This document shows positions 26,497 to 35,877 of a stretch of 64,000 nt of DNA, in pieces. The position numbers and the translations under genes are program-made. The stretch spans positions 21,765-85,764 of the forward strand of contig CATLBH010000005.1 in NCBI GenBank assembly GCA_949878745.1. The letters run 5' to 3'. The notes under the pieces were generated by a model. The model saw only the letters and a list, made by a program, of their open reading frames with translations, searched no databases and was not told where the DNA came from. How positions within the stretch are numbered: position 1 is the stretch's first letter; each line of letters starts with the position of its first letter. The stretch comes from an uncultured Ruminiclostridium sp. (GTDB lineage: Bacteria > Bacillota > Clostridia > Oscillospirales > Ruminococcaceae).

Positions 26497-27504
26497 TCAG
26501 GCAATAATCTCGTCCTGTCCGCTCTTGGAGATGGTAACGACGCCTTCTTCCTCGAGCCTTCTGATAATGGCGACGATGCGCTGCTGGGCTTCTTCCACGT
26601 CGCGCATACGGACGTTGTGGAGATATTCCACGTCTGTCTGGGTAGCCTCGCGCTTACGAGCGGACATATTGGCGTAGATAACCTCGGCAACATCGGGAGT
26701 GGAGCCTTTGATAGCGGTTGCCAGATCCTTGGCGTCCACTTCGTTGATAAACGCCTGAATGGACATGGAATCCAGATGGGCGATATCCTCGAATACGAAC
26801 ATCTTCTGACGAATCTCTTCCGCCAACTTCGGGTCGCGCAGCGCCAGTTCGTCGAAAATAAATTTTTCGGTGGAACGATCAACCTTGTTCATTACGTCTG
26901 CTATGTAATTGATACCACCTACCTCCATGCTCTCGGTGCTTACCAGCATGGCGAACTTGCGTTCAAGGGTTTCTTCGACGGACTTGGTAAATTCGGGGCT
27001 TGCGCTGTCCATCTTGGCTATTCTTTCAACTACCTCTATGCGGATACTTTTCGGAAGCTCCGACAGTATGGCGGACGCCTGATCGCTTCGGCAATAAGAA
27101 AGGATCAGGGCTATCGTCTGGGGGTGCTCGTTCTGCACCATCGCCAGAAGGTTCTTGTAATCCGCCTTTCTAACGAAAGCAAAAGATTTTGTCTTAAGCT
27201 GTTTGGTGATGCGCTCAAACAGAGCCTGAGCCTGTTCGGGGCCGAAGGCTTTTTCGAGTATTTCCCTGGCGTATTCCACGCCGCCCTCGGAAATTACCTT
27301 CTGGGTAAGGCACAGCTCGTAAAATTCGTTAAGTACGTTTCCGACCACGTCTACGGGCCAGTAATCCATTTTTGCCACTTCAACGGTGATTCTTTCAATC
27401 TCCTCGTCGGTAAAGTGCTTATACACCTCGGAAGCGTTTGCCGCGCCTATAGAGGAAAGCACCATGGCGGCTCTTTGTATGGGGGTTATTTGCTCATCGG
27501 GCAA
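26497..27504 (-). CDS. fliG: Flagellar motor switch protein FliG
   Basis: FliG transmits torque between MotA and the MS-ring. The 335-aa protein has the N-terminal FliF-binding region (TPIQRAAMVLSSIGAANASE), the middle EHPQTIALILSY motif and the C-terminal torque domain. Charged residues there (for example ELALRDPKLAEEIRQKMFVF) align with the family. It directly follows fliF. Confidence 0.97.
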   Translation of the reverse strand: MPDEQITPIQRAAMVLSSIGAANASEVYKHFTDEEIERITVEVAKMDYWPVDVVGNVLNEFYELCLTQKVISEGGVEYAREILEKAFGPEQAQALFERITKQLKTKSFAFVRKADYKNLLAMVQNEHPQTIALILSYCRSDQASAILSELPKSIRIEVVERIAKMDSASPEFTKSVEETLERKFAMLVSTESMEVGGINYIADVMNKVDRSTEKFIFDELALRDPKLAEEIRQKMFVFEDIAHLDSMSIQAFINEVDAKDLATAIKGSTPDVAEVIYANMSARKREATQTDVEYLHNVRMRDVEEAQQRIVAIIRRLEEEGVVTISKSGQDEIIA

Positions 27505-27542
27505 TTTAGTCCCCTCCTTTCACACTATCGGTTGTTGACTGA

Positions 27543-29246
27543 TCAGTCTTCACCTCTCATCCAGCTTCTGATAAGCTGGGCGACAATTTCGGGATTGTTC
27601 TTGGAGAAGTCTCTGATCTCGCGCTTAAGAGCCTCGTCCCTGGTTTCGGGCTGCTCCTCGCTGAGGCTGGTAAGCTCAAACTCCGTTTCTTCCATTCTTC
27701 CGGGGTTAAGCATTTCTCCTCCTCCTTCTTCGCCGTATCCATAGCCTTCGCCCGCTTCGGTGGCGGGTATGGGCGCCGACACAAGATGTGCCGCCGAGCG
27801 GCGTTTTTTCCTGGAGCCGGGTGCGTTGAGAGCAAGGATAAGCAGTACTATCAGAACAATGCCCAAAATTATTATGATGGCGATCATTACCATGCTCTGA
27901 CTGCTTACGCTTCCGATATTCAGCGCCGCGCCGTCTATAATGGGATTGGTTGTTTCTATAAAAGGTGTGGTCATTATGGAGACGTTTTCCACGTTGGCCG
28001 CTATGGCGTTGGCTATGGTATTGCGCCAGCGGGTCTCTTCGTCGGCGGTGAGGGAGTTGTTGCTTCTCACCACCACCGCAGCGGAAAGAGAACCGATGCT
28101 GTAGCCGTCCTTTTCTATCTGCCGCTTTCTTTGATTTACAAGGTGGTTTATGTCACGGGTGTATTCGTAATAAAACTCGCCGTTCTCTCCCACCTCGAGA
28201 GTTGGGTAATCGGGGCTTATATCGCTGTCTACCGGAGTGCCGACCATGCCGCCTTCCTTAGCCACGCCGCCGGCGGCGTTCTTTATCTGTTCACGGTCGA
28301 TAATACCCGACTGCTTGGTGCCTATTACATTTCCTTCGTCATCATATATAAGATCCTGATTCGAGCCGGTGTACTCTATTTCCTCGGTGACCATGCTGTC
28401 AAAATCCAGAGTAAGTCCCACCGACACATTGATTCCGTCGAAGGTGTTAAGCATAACGGTTTTTATGGCGTCTTCGTATTCTTCCTTAAGCTTGTCGCGG
28501 TAGCTGAGCCGCTTGTAATAAATCTGAAGCTTTTCCTCTTCCTCTTTCGCGGTATTGGTAGTCATTTCGGGGGAGAGCTGGATTCCGTTCTGATCGGTTA
28601 TGGTAATATTTTCTCTGAGAAGTCCAGGCACCGAGTTGGCCACCAGATTATACATACCGTCGATCTGTTCCGGAAGAAGATCGTCACGGAGAGTCAAGGC
28701 AACGGAGGCGGTGGGCTCTTCCTTGTATTCGTCCAAAACGTAGCGTCTTTCCTCGGGGATACCGAGTATTACAAGGGCGTCGCTGACGTTGGTGAAGGTA
28801 CGGAGAGTGGCCATCAAATGATTTTGCAGCTGCTGCTTTTGAGTCTCCCTGGTTGTTGTATCGGTGGAGAACATGGTGACGCCATTGTTCCAGATATCGT
28901 AGTTAAAGGTGGATTTGGGGAAGCCGGCCATGCTCATGCTGACTCTCATTTCCTCCACCTTATCCTCGGGAACAAGAATGTCTCCGGAGGCGTTTATTTT
29001 TATGTCCTGAACTCCGAGGGTTTCTCTGGCGTATGTAACTATTTCGGTGGCTTCGGAGGCGGAGGCGTCCTTAAACAGCACCGCATAGTGCACCTGACTC
29101 ATAATCGCAGCCAGAACTATCGCCGAAACCAGGATCACCGCCAGACCGGCGGATATTAAAATAATTGTTTTTTTACTGAGAGAAGAAAATTTACTCTTGA
29201 GGAAATTCCCTATTTTGGCAAGAGTTTCTTTTACCTTATCCATCAA
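27543..29246 (-). CDS. fliF: Flagellar MS-ring protein FliF
   Basis: FliF forms the membrane MS-ring. The N-terminal membrane segment (TIILISAGLAVILVSAIVLA) is followed by a YscJ-like domain (YAVLFKDASASEATEIVTYA). A large periplasmic-type ring domain follows. A second membrane segment near residue 445-470 precedes the cytoplasmic FliG-binding tail ending NNPEIVAQLIRSWMRGED. The 567-aa length is typical. The gene lies between fliE and fliG. Confidence 0.97.
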   Translation of the reverse strand: MMDKVKETLAKIGNFLKSKFSSLSKKTIILISAGLAVILVSAIVLAAIMSQVHYAVLFKDASASEATEIVTYARETLGVQDIKINASGDILVPEDKVEEMRVSMSMAGFPKSTFNYDIWNNGVTMFSTDTTTRETQKQQLQNHLMATLRTFTNVSDALVILGIPEERRYVLDEYKEEPTASVALTLRDDLLPEQIDGMYNLVANSVPGLLRENITITDQNGIQLSPEMTTNTAKEEEEKLQIYYKRLSYRDKLKEEYEDAIKTVMLNTFDGINVSVGLTLDFDSMVTEEIEYTGSNQDLIYDDEGNVIGTKQSGIIDREQIKNAAGGVAKEGGMVGTPVDSDISPDYPTLEVGENGEFYYEYTRDINHLVNQRKRQIEKDGYSIGSLSAAVVVRSNNSLTADEETRWRNTIANAIAANVENVSIMTTPFIETTNPIIDGAALNIGSVSSQSMVMIAIIIILGIVLIVLLILALNAPGSRKKRRSAAHLVSAPIPATEAGEGYGYGEEGGGEMLNPGRMEETEFELTSLSEEQPETRDEALKREIRDFSKNNPEIVAQLIRSWMRGED

Positions 29247-29293
29247 ACAACCTCTTTTTTTATCTTTTTCCTAATTGTCAAGCAATTCGGCAA

Positions 29294-29617
29294 TCAAATA
29301 CTCATCTTTACGATCTCGTTATAAGCGTCAACAACCACGTTTTTAACGTTTACAAGAAGGTCGGTGGCTATTTCGGCCTTGGTAATGTTGGCCTGTATCT
29401 GTTCAAGGTTATCGGTGTCGCCCAGCATAATACGGAATATATCCGACTGTTTCTGAGCGTTGGCATCCACGGCGTTGTCGAAAATGCCCTTGAAAACGTC
29501 CATAAATGTGGGAACCCGAACCGCTTCTTCGGATACGGATTCCTCCCCGTATCCTTCAAACGCTTTAGATACGGATTCAAGAGGCGTTATTGACGATGAT
29601 ATAGGAACTATGAACAT
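29294..29617 (-). CDS. fliE: Flagellar hook-basal body protein FliE
   Basis: FliE links the MS-ring to the rod. The 107-aa protein has the C-terminal signature NITKAEIATDLLVNVKNVVV (seen as ANITKAEIATDLLVNVKNVV) and DAYNEIVKMSI, and no membrane segment. Size and position between flgC and fliF are canonical. Confidence 0.94.
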   Translation of the reverse strand: MFIVPISSSITPLESVSKAFEGYGEESVSEEAVRVPTFMDVFKGIFDNAVDANAQKQSDIFRIMLGDTDNLEQIQANITKAEIATDLLVNVKNVVVDAYNEIVKMSI

Positions 29618-29669
29618 AACGGTTATTTCGTCCTTTCCTGATTAAATATGTAAGTTTATATAAGTTTCG

Positions 29670-30179
29670 TTATTTTCCTATTGAAAGCGCCCGCTGAGCC
29701 ATCTTCTTAGCGCTGTTAAAAATGGTGAGACTCGCGGTATAGGAGTTGGAGGCCTCAATCCAGTCGTATTGTTCCTCGGCCACGTCCACGTTGGGTAGAT
29801 AATAGTAGCCGTCCTCGTCCGCGTCGGGGTGGGAAGGATCGTAAACCGGCGTCAGGGGGGTCTCATCCTCCACTATTTCCGTAACCACTACGCCGTTTCC
29901 CGTTCGTTTTCTTCTGTCCGACAGATTCATTTGAAGAACGCTGCTGAAGGGCATATTGCCGTTTACTATGGATTTTGTCTTTCTGTCTATAAAATCTTGT
30001 ATGCCCAAATTATCGTAGGTCGTATCCTCGGTAAAAACCACCACCTGACGCACGTAAGGGGTTCCGTCCTCCGTTCTGGTGGTTACCGCATTGTTCACGT
30101 TTTGGGAAATTATGTCCATTCTTAATCTTTGGGCCATCATTCCCGAAACCGCTATATCCAAGCTGCTGAGAAATGCCAT
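29670..30179 (-). CDS. flgC: Flagellar proximal rod protein FlgC
   Basis: FlgC is a proximal rod subunit. The 169-aa protein begins MAFLSSLDIAVSGMMAQRLR, has a variable middle with a Tyr-rich YYYLPNVDVAEEQYDWIEAS segment, and ends in SYTASLTIFNSAKKMAQRAL. It lies between flgB and fliE, the conserved order. Confidence 0.94.
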   Translation of the reverse strand: MAFLSSLDIAVSGMMAQRLRMDIISQNVNNAVTTRTEDGTPYVRQVVVFTEDTTYDNLGIQDFIDRKTKSIVNGNMPFSSVLQMNLSDRRKRTGNGVVVTEIVEDETPLTPVYDPSHPDADEDGYYYLPNVDVAEEQYDWIEASNSYTASLTIFNSAKKMAQRALSIGK

Positions 30180-30316
30180 GCTTCCGTTTCCTTTCTCGCT
30201 TATTTTCCGCCGTCTCCTTTTTTATTGTTTTAAGGAGCAATGCACGGATTTCCGTTCAAACTTCTTTCTATCGCCGTATATTTTGTCGGTGTCTTGCTAT
30301 ATTACGCTCAGGCGGA

Positions 30317-30688
30317 TTACTGTCTGCTCATAGCGCTGCGCATAATGGTAAATTCGCTGTCAAGCTGATTGGCAAGAGCCTCCTGCAATAAAGCGTTTTT
30401 AACGAAAAGCGCCTGCTGGGTGTCGGAATCCACGTTGTTCCCGTCGGGCTGGTCAAAGGTGTACTTGTCGGTGTAAATGTAGCTGGACAGGTGAAGTTCC
30501 TTCTTGAACTTCGCGTCCTCGGAGACGTTCAACTTGTCCTTCAATACCCCACTGAAATACAGATACTTGCACTTGTAGCCGGGGGTGTCAATATTGGATA
30601 GATTATGGCTTATTACCCTTTTGTTCTGGTTCACGATGTCAAGACCCTGTTCTATCAGGCGGAAACCTGTGGTATCAAAAAGAGCCAT
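30317..30688 (-). CDS. flgB: Flagellar proximal rod protein FlgB
   Basis: FlgB is the first rod subunit and the first gene of the flagellar operon here. The 123-aa protein has the axial motif VISHNLSNIDTPGYKCKYLY and the C-terminal FVKNALLQEALANQLDSEF helix. TTAAAGGAGAATCG precedes the ATG. A promoter lies about 110 nt upstream. Confidence 0.94.
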   Translation of the reverse strand: MALFDTTGFRLIEQGLDIVNQNKRVISHNLSNIDTPGYKCKYLYFSGVLKDKLNVSEDAKFKKELHLSSYIYTDKYTFDQPDGNNVDSDTQQALFVKNALLQEALANQLDSEFTIMRSAMSRQ

Positions 30689-30798
30689 TTTTCGATTCTC
30701 CTTTAAGTTAAAATTTTTAAGTTAAAATTTCTTTTTGTTTCGAATATTAAATAGGTATATATGCCGAAGCAATAAGTCCCATAATTTCACGTATAATA

Positions 30799-30827
30799 AT
30801 TATACAACAAGAAACGAAAAAAAACAA
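30799..30827 (-). promoter_or_regulatory. Probable promoter of the flagellar operon (upstream of flgB)
   Basis: On the minus strand TTGTTT, a 17-nt spacer and TATAAT lie in a very AT-rich tract with a palindromic ATAATTATTAT just downstream. It is the only good sigma-A-like match before flgB. The -35 box is weak, which may reflect activation by an unseen factor. Confidence 0.6.
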
Positions 30828-30922
30828 CCGCTTTTTCAAAATTTTTGCAATATTTTTGATAAATTTTTTATTTTATACCGTTTTCGTCTTACGGTTCCCT
30901 TGGCTAAGGGAAAAAAACGGGA

Positions 30923-31651
30923 TCAATAACGGTCGTACCAGTACTTCGCCGCTTCGGCAAGTCTTTTAAGCTCGCGGCGCTTACGCACGATATCCGCTTC
31001 TTTAAATACATATTCTTTTTTGGGCGGGATTTTTTCGTAGTCTCTTTTCGCTTTGTCCATGGCGGCGGCAATTCTTCCGGGGCGTTCAAAATCCATGGGC
31101 AGCCGAAGCACGCCGACGGTTTTGTAGGATTTTTCCGCCTCGTTGTACCACCACTTGTCAAAAACGGGAAAACCGTCCTTTACGTGATAGCCAAGAGCGC
31201 GGCTTTCACCATGATATATTCTTATTTCGCCCAACAGAATCAAATGCTTTTTTCTTTCGTCAAGATACGCCCTGTCGTAATTTTTTAGAGGAATGACGCA
31301 AAGGCGGCGCAGCACTGTTTTTTCGCCGAAAAGGGAATAGCTTCCCTTATACTCGCTGAACACCGCCGCTTTGGGAAGTATTTCGAAATACGTATAACGG
31401 CGGGCTGTTCTTATGTAACGGTCGCAAACGGCGGCGTAAACTATGCAGAGTATCATTCCCGCCAACACGCTCCCGCCTATCATAAGGGCATAGGAAAAGA
31501 GGAAACTTGTATTAGAAACCATCTTCAGGTTGAACATCAGCGCCCAGATAAGCATCATACAAAATTGCGCGAGGGGAGTAACGGTAAGTATCATTGCTTT
31601 GGTCCGCCGCTTTGTGTATTTTTCGGTATAAGCGTGAAAATATGCCGTCAC
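30923..31651 (-). CDS. Small two-helix membrane protein of unknown function
   Basis: I do not recognise the family. The preferred start is GTG at 31651 (243 codons), decided by AAGGGGGG a few bases upstream; the ATG at 31732 in the track lacks one. Two adjacent membrane segments lie near residues 20-75 (LAQFCMMLIWALMF and ALMIGGSVLAGMILCIVYAA). A ~170-residue cytoplasmic domain rich in Lys/Arg/Tyr follows. It is transcribed in the same direction as the flagellar operon but upstream of its promoter, and divergently from the PilZ gene. Confidence 0.6.
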   Translation of the reverse strand: MTAYFHAYTEKYTKRRTKAMILTVTPLAQFCMMLIWALMFNLKMVSNTSFLFSYALMIGGSVLAGMILCIVYAAVCDRYIRTARRYTYFEILPKAAVFSEYKGSYSLFGEKTVLRRLCVIPLKNYDRAYLDERKKHLILLGEIRIYHGESRALGYHVKDGFPVFDKWWYNEAEKSYKTVGVLRLPMDFERPGRIAAAMDKAKRDYEKIPPKKEYVFKEADIVRKRRELKRLAEAAKYWYDRY

Positions 31652-31921
31652 TGTCCCCCCCTTTTTGCTCCCCGGTAAAACCTTGTCCCGGAACGCTGGG
31701 AAAATGAAAAAACTCAGAAAAACGGGCGGCAATATTCGACGTTTCCGGCGCGAAGGCTTTTCATTTTCGGGGCATATGGGGGAAAGGATTTATTTGGAGA
31801 CCGATATTCAAAAATTTTTCCCGATTTATTTACCGATTTTATTATACAATTTTTTCTGAAGGTTGTAAAGAAGAAATTTTTTGTTTTTTTACCAAATTTT
31901 ATTAAATTTCCTTTTACCCCC

Positions 31922-31950
31922 TTGATTTATTGAACAATTTAAGGTATAAT
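31922..31950 (+). promoter_or_regulatory. Sigma-A type promoter of the PilZ gene
   Basis: TTGATT, a 17-nt spacer and TATAAT lie 45 nt before the ATG at 31995. TTAGGAG provides the ribosome site. Confidence 0.7.
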
Positions 31951-31994
31951 TGTTTTATATCGTCTACATTGATACAACTTAGGAGAATATAGAT

Positions 31995-32651
31995 ATGCTT
32001 TCAAGAGAACGGATATTAAAACTTGAAATTCTTACTCCCGACGAAACGCACGCGAAGATTCTTTCCGCAACAAATAAACAGTTTTCTCTTCAGAGCAGCC
32101 CTACGGGAAAATCCGATATGCTTCTAATTATAAAGGGGCGGGGACTTCCCGAAATTGACACAGGCAGCGAAGTGAACGTGATAGCTCAAATGAAAAGCGG
32201 TGAAAGAATGAAATATCCCTCGTATGTGACGGTTTCCACCGAGTACCAGATCAACGTGGTAATGAAAACCGACAAACCTCATATAATGCAGGAACGCCGC
32301 CGTTATTACAAAGTAGAAGCCGACATAAACTGTATTATTAACTCAATAGAAAGAAACGGCAGCAGGATCGTACTTGAGAACCCCGCAGTGGCTCAGATAA
32401 AGGATCTTAACATCGGCGGTATTTTCTTGTGTATATCCGACGCGGATCTTCAAAAGTCCGACATTCTGATGCTGACCATTCTTTTTGATAACAAAAACGT
32501 GGATATTGCCGCCGAAATAATACGGGTACAGACCAATGCCGCGGGAGATATTATCGGCTATGGCTGCCGCTTCACTAATCTTACCCCAACGGTAGAGGAG
32601 ACTTTCGCTAAATATGTGTTTCGGGTTCAGCTGGATAATTTCAAGGATTGA
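31995..32651 (+). CDS. PilZ-domain cyclic-di-GMP receptor (YcgR/YpfA-like)
   Basis: The 218-aa protein has an N-terminal flagellar-brake-type beta domain (residues 1-95). A PilZ domain follows with the Arg-rich entry MQERRRYYKVE and the second motif KDLNIGGIFLCI. The family binds c-di-GMP and slows or blocks the motor by contacting MotA or the switch. Its place next to the flagellar operon and just before a GGDEF protein fits a motility brake. The first motif (RRRYY) departs slightly from the RxxxR consensus spacing, so ligand binding should be treated as likely rather than shown. Confidence 0.85.
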   Translation: MLSRERILKLEILTPDETHAKILSATNKQFSLQSSPTGKSDMLLIIKGRGLPEIDTGSEVNVIAQMKSGERMKYPSYVTVSTEYQINVVMKTDKPHIMQERRRYYKVEADINCIINSIERNGSRIVLENPAVAQIKDLNIGGIFLCISDADLQKSDILMLTILFDNKNVDIAAEIIRVQTNAAGDIIGYGCRFTNLTPTVEETFAKYVFRVQLDNFKD

Positions 32652-32728
32652 TTTTTTACGATATGCCCCCGGCGCCGTGCCGCAAAACCCGCAGAGGGAC
32701 GACTTTATTGGTTTATTGCGACAGGAAC

Positions 32729-32765
32729 AATTTGCTCATACCCGCCGAAGCGGGCAAATTATTTT
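32729..32765 (+). terminator. Hairpin terminator or attenuator between PilZ and GGDEF genes
   Basis: Nested stems AATTTGC / GCAAATT and CCCGC / GCGGG are followed by ATTTTTCCCTTTTT. It lies 38 bp before the next start, so it may terminate the PilZ transcript or attenuate the cyclase gene. Confidence 0.55.
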
Positions 32766-32798
32766 TCCCTTTTTATAGAGAGGAAGGATCGGTCACCT

Positions 32799-34790
32799 AT
32801 GAAACTGAAAACGGTATTTAAAATTCTCATTGTCTCGTCTATCCTGCTTCCCGTGCTGATAGTCGGGATCGTGGGAAGCGCCAGCTATGAAAACTTCTAC
32901 GGAAATATGGTATCCTCGGAAACCGCCTCCGTAGCGTACAGCGCGGCGAAATCCCAGAGCATAGTGTTCGACCGTTACGCCACAGATCTGGCCACTATGG
33001 GGCAGATGAGCATTATACAGCGCACCGCGGGCGGGGATTACAACGCCATAAAGGAACAGGTGGACGAGCTGCTTCTTTCGAGAGTAAACGCGGACTCCGC
33101 TTTAAAAGACTTGATCATAATGGACGGAAACGGATATTCCGTGGCTGCCGCGATACCCTCTTCTCTGGCGCAGACCTACAAGGACTTTGACAAGCTGGCG
33201 GCAGCGCCGGACAACAGCGCTTATATAAGCGACATTTCCTTCGACGCTTCAAAGTATGAGGGAACCTCGGCGTTTGTCTACATAATAAAAGAGATAACCA
33301 CCGCCACCGGCAGCAGCGGATACTTGGGCGCGGTCGTGGATATGATGCCCCTTTGCTCCGGACTTTCGTCGACCTCGTTTTTTGACAACAAAGGCGTTAT
33401 CATCTTCATGGACTCTTCCGGCAACGCGCTTAACGTGAACGGCGGCGCCGTAAGAAACACCGACTGGTCGGTACCGGTGGAGATCAGTCTTGACGCGCTG
33501 GCCAGTCTCGGGGAAAACAACAAGTACGCCGTATTCGACGAAAACGGCTATTACGGCGCTTACGGAAGGGTAAACGACAGCGGCTGGATGTGGATAGCAT
33601 CCTATCCCGCGTCGGCGGCTTCCTTTGACGCGATGATCGTTCTTATTATCGGACTGGTGGTATTTGCGGTATTTATCGTTATCGACGCCGTCATAGCCTT
33701 TAACATTTACCGCCGCGCCATCACCCCCATAGGAACGGTGACCTCGGTTATGGAGGGAATAAACGCGGGAGACCGCCAGAAGAGGCTGCCCAGGTTTAAG
33801 ACATATGAGTTTCAGGTGATCTCCGAGGCTTTTAACTCGCTGCTTGACGAATTTTACGTTTCCGAGGACGTACACAGAACCATAGCGTCTCTGTCGGAAA
33901 GTATGCTGTTTGAATGGGATCTGCACGGCAAGACACTTTATGTGTCCCAGAATTTCAGGGACACCTTCGATCTCGACTATGAAAAAGCCAACATCTTTGA
34001 GGACAGCTTCCTTTCGTCGCTTATGAGCGAAGTGGACGCGAGACACTTCGTAAAGGATATGGGGGCGCTCAACGAGGGGCTGAGAGAGTATGTGGAAAAC
34101 GAATTCCAGATAAAAACCAGAAGCAACACCGAAATATGGGTTAACATAAAAACTAGCGCGTTCACGAACCGCAGCGGTATCGTCACCAAAATAATAGGTG
34201 TCGTCACCGACATAAACAACAAGAAAAAATCCAGTCTCCAGCTCTCCCAGAAAGCAAGCTATGACTTTCTGTCTCAGCTTTACAACAGGAGTACGTTTCT
34301 TAAGGAGCTTCAAAAGCTGCTTGATATGAAACGGATCAACGAAAGATACGCCATTCTTTTTATAGACGTAGACGACTTCAAGTTCATAAACGACCGATAC
34401 GGTCACAATGTGGGGGACGAGGTAATAAAATATGTCTCCGACACGATCAAGGAGTGTCTGGGCAAGGGCGGAATCGCGGGGCGCTTCGGCGGCGACGAGT
34501 TTGTGCTTTGTCTCACCGACAAGGAAAAGGTGGAGCGTGTCGACGATTTCTCCATGAGCATTATAGACGCGCTTTATTCGGGTTATAAATGCGAGGCGGC
34601 GGGAGTTACCCTCAACATCAACGCCAGCGTAGGCATCTCCCTCGCCCCCGACCACGGAACGGGAGCCGAAGAGCTAGTCGGCGCGGCGGACGAGGCTATG
34701 TATTTCGTAAAGAAAAACGGAAAGTCCAACTATCACATCTTCGATCCGGAAGCGGCACCCGATCTTGATTTGGGGAATACTATAATTTAA
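32799..34790 (+). CDS. Membrane diguanylate cyclase (dCache-HAMP-like-PAS-GGDEF)
   Basis: The 663-aa protein has membrane segments at about residues 7-27 and 280-305 flanking a Cache-like extracellular sensor. A HAMP-like linker follows (YRRAITPIGTVTSVMEGINA). A PAS domain spans about 355-485 and a GGDEF domain about 490-655. The active site is intact: RFGGDEFVLCL. The inhibitory RxxD site that should lie just upstream reads GKGG, so product inhibition is probably absent. It should make c-di-GMP from GTP, plausibly for the neighbouring PilZ protein. Confidence 0.9.
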   Translation: MKLKTVFKILIVSSILLPVLIVGIVGSASYENFYGNMVSSETASVAYSAAKSQSIVFDRYATDLATMGQMSIIQRTAGGDYNAIKEQVDELLLSRVNADSALKDLIIMDGNGYSVAAAIPSSLAQTYKDFDKLAAAPDNSAYISDISFDASKYEGTSAFVYIIKEITTATGSSGYLGAVVDMMPLCSGLSSTSFFDNKGVIIFMDSSGNALNVNGGAVRNTDWSVPVEISLDALASLGENNKYAVFDENGYYGAYGRVNDSGWMWIASYPASAASFDAMIVLIIGLVVFAVFIVIDAVIAFNIYRRAITPIGTVTSVMEGINAGDRQKRLPRFKTYEFQVISEAFNSLLDEFYVSEDVHRTIASLSESMLFEWDLHGKTLYVSQNFRDTFDLDYEKANIFEDSFLSSLMSEVDARHFVKDMGALNEGLREYVENEFQIKTRSNTEIWVNIKTSAFTNRSGIVTKIIGVVTDINNKKKSSLQLSQKASYDFLSQLYNRSTFLKELQKLLDMKRINERYAILFIDVDDFKFINDRYGHNVGDEVIKYVSDTIKECLGKGGIAGRFGGDEFVLCLTDKEKVERVDDFSMSIIDALYSGYKCEAAGVTLNINASVGISLAPDHGTGAEELVGAADEAMYFVKKNGKSNYHIFDPEAAPDLDLGNTII

Positions 34791-34827
34791 GGAGAGCTTT
34801 AAAAATTTTTTAAAGCAAAGATAGAAT

Positions 34828-35667
34828 ATGGCCAAAGTAATTGCCGTTACCAATCAAAAAGGCGGGGTGGGAAAAACCACCACATGCAGTTCGCTCTGCG
34901 GCTGTCTTGCCGCTATGAATAACAAAGTTCTGGCGATCGACCTTGACCCGCAGGGGAATCTTTCCTTCAGCTTGGGGGCAGACGCGGACGAATGCTACAC
35001 CGTTTATGATGTGTTTAAGGGTTCCGTAAATCTGTACGACACGGTACAGCACACGGGCTGCTGCGACGTGGTGCCCGCCAACATACTGCTTTCGGGCTGT
35101 GAGCTGGAATTAACCACTGTCGGACGCGAATATATATTAAGGGAACAGCTCAATTCGATGGCGGGAGACTATGATTTTATAATAATAGACACGCCGCCCG
35201 CCCTTTCCATACTAACTATAAACGCTTATACCGCCGCCAACGAGCTTATTATTCCCATGATCCCCGAAATACTTTCTCTTCAGGGAATAGCGCAGCTTAA
35301 GGAAACGATTTTCGCGGTCAAGAAGTACTACAATAAAACGCTGGAGATACGGGGAATACTGCTTAACAAGTATAATCCGAGGCTTATCCTCACAAAAGAG
35401 GTAGAAGATCTGGCGAATATGATTGCGGAGCAGCTGGACACCGACGTGTTCGAGCAGAAAATCAGCAACAGCGTGGTTATCGCGGAGGCTCCAGCTCACG
35501 CAAAGACCATTATGGAATACGCCCCCAAATCCAAAGCGGCTAAGGAATATACCGATCTCATTTACGAGATATTGGGAATGGAAAAGCCGATAAGAAAGGA
35601 GAAAAAACAGGGCAGGGGAAGACCCAGAAAGCACCCGCTGCCCGAACCCGAGGACGAGGAATATTAA
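34828..35667 (+). CDS. parA: ParA/Soj-family ATPase with AT-hook-like tail
   Basis: The 279-aa deviant-Walker ATPase has KGGVGKTTT at residues 11-19, the switch DLDPQGNLSFSLG and IIIDTPPAL. Such proteins position chromosomes or protein cargo with a partner activator. The last 20 residues are basic and contain QGRGRPRKHP, an AT-hook-like core that ordinary Soj lacks. No parB/spo0J follows; instead an unrelated short gene lies downstream. It is more Soj-like than FlhG-like. The stop TAA at 35665 doubles as the target duplication of a family A element. Confidence 0.88.
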   Translation: MAKVIAVTNQKGGVGKTTTCSSLCGCLAAMNNKVLAIDLDPQGNLSFSLGADADECYTVYDVFKGSVNLYDTVQHTGCCDVVPANILLSGCELELTTVGREYILREQLNSMAGDYDFIIIDTPPALSILTINAYTAANELIIPMIPEILSLQGIAQLKETIFAVKKYYNKTLEIRGILLNKYNPRLILTKEVEDLANMIAEQLDTDVFEQKISNSVVIAEAPAHAKTIMEYAPKSKAAKEYTDLIYEILGMEKPIRKEKKQGRGRPRKHPLPEPEDEEY

Positions 35668-35827
35668 GAACATGTCTTCACAAGCTATTGTGAGCGCCTT
35701 TTCGGCAAATTTTGCAGATGACTGCGTTAAAAATTCTTGATTTGCGACAGCAAGTCTGTGGAATTTCGCCTTGTCCCCGACAAAATTTGCTCGAAAATCC
35801 ACACACAAATCTTGTAAAGACAGGTTC
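35668..35827. repeat. Palindromic miniature element, family A copy 1 (160 bp)
   Basis: Terminal inverted repeats are GAACATGTCTTCACAAG and GAACCTGTCTTTACAAG. The whole interior is an imperfect palindrome with no ORF. It is flanked by TAA at 35665-35667 and 35828-35830. The left TAA is the parA stop codon. It has the same length as the copy at 50574-50733 and shares the interior CGACAGCAAG region. Confidence 0.85.
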
Positions 35828-35877
35828 TAAATCAATAAATTACTCCCATAAAAATTTGACAAGGAGATTTGCGAATC

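Noticed and set aside
26437-27744. 435-aa plus-strand ORF
   Set aside because: Antisense shadow of fliG; the His/Gly/Val-rich translation is typical of such shadows in this codon use.
33249-34655. 468-aa minus-strand ORF
   Set aside because: It is the antisense shadow of the GGDEF protein gene, which has clear domains; no start signal.
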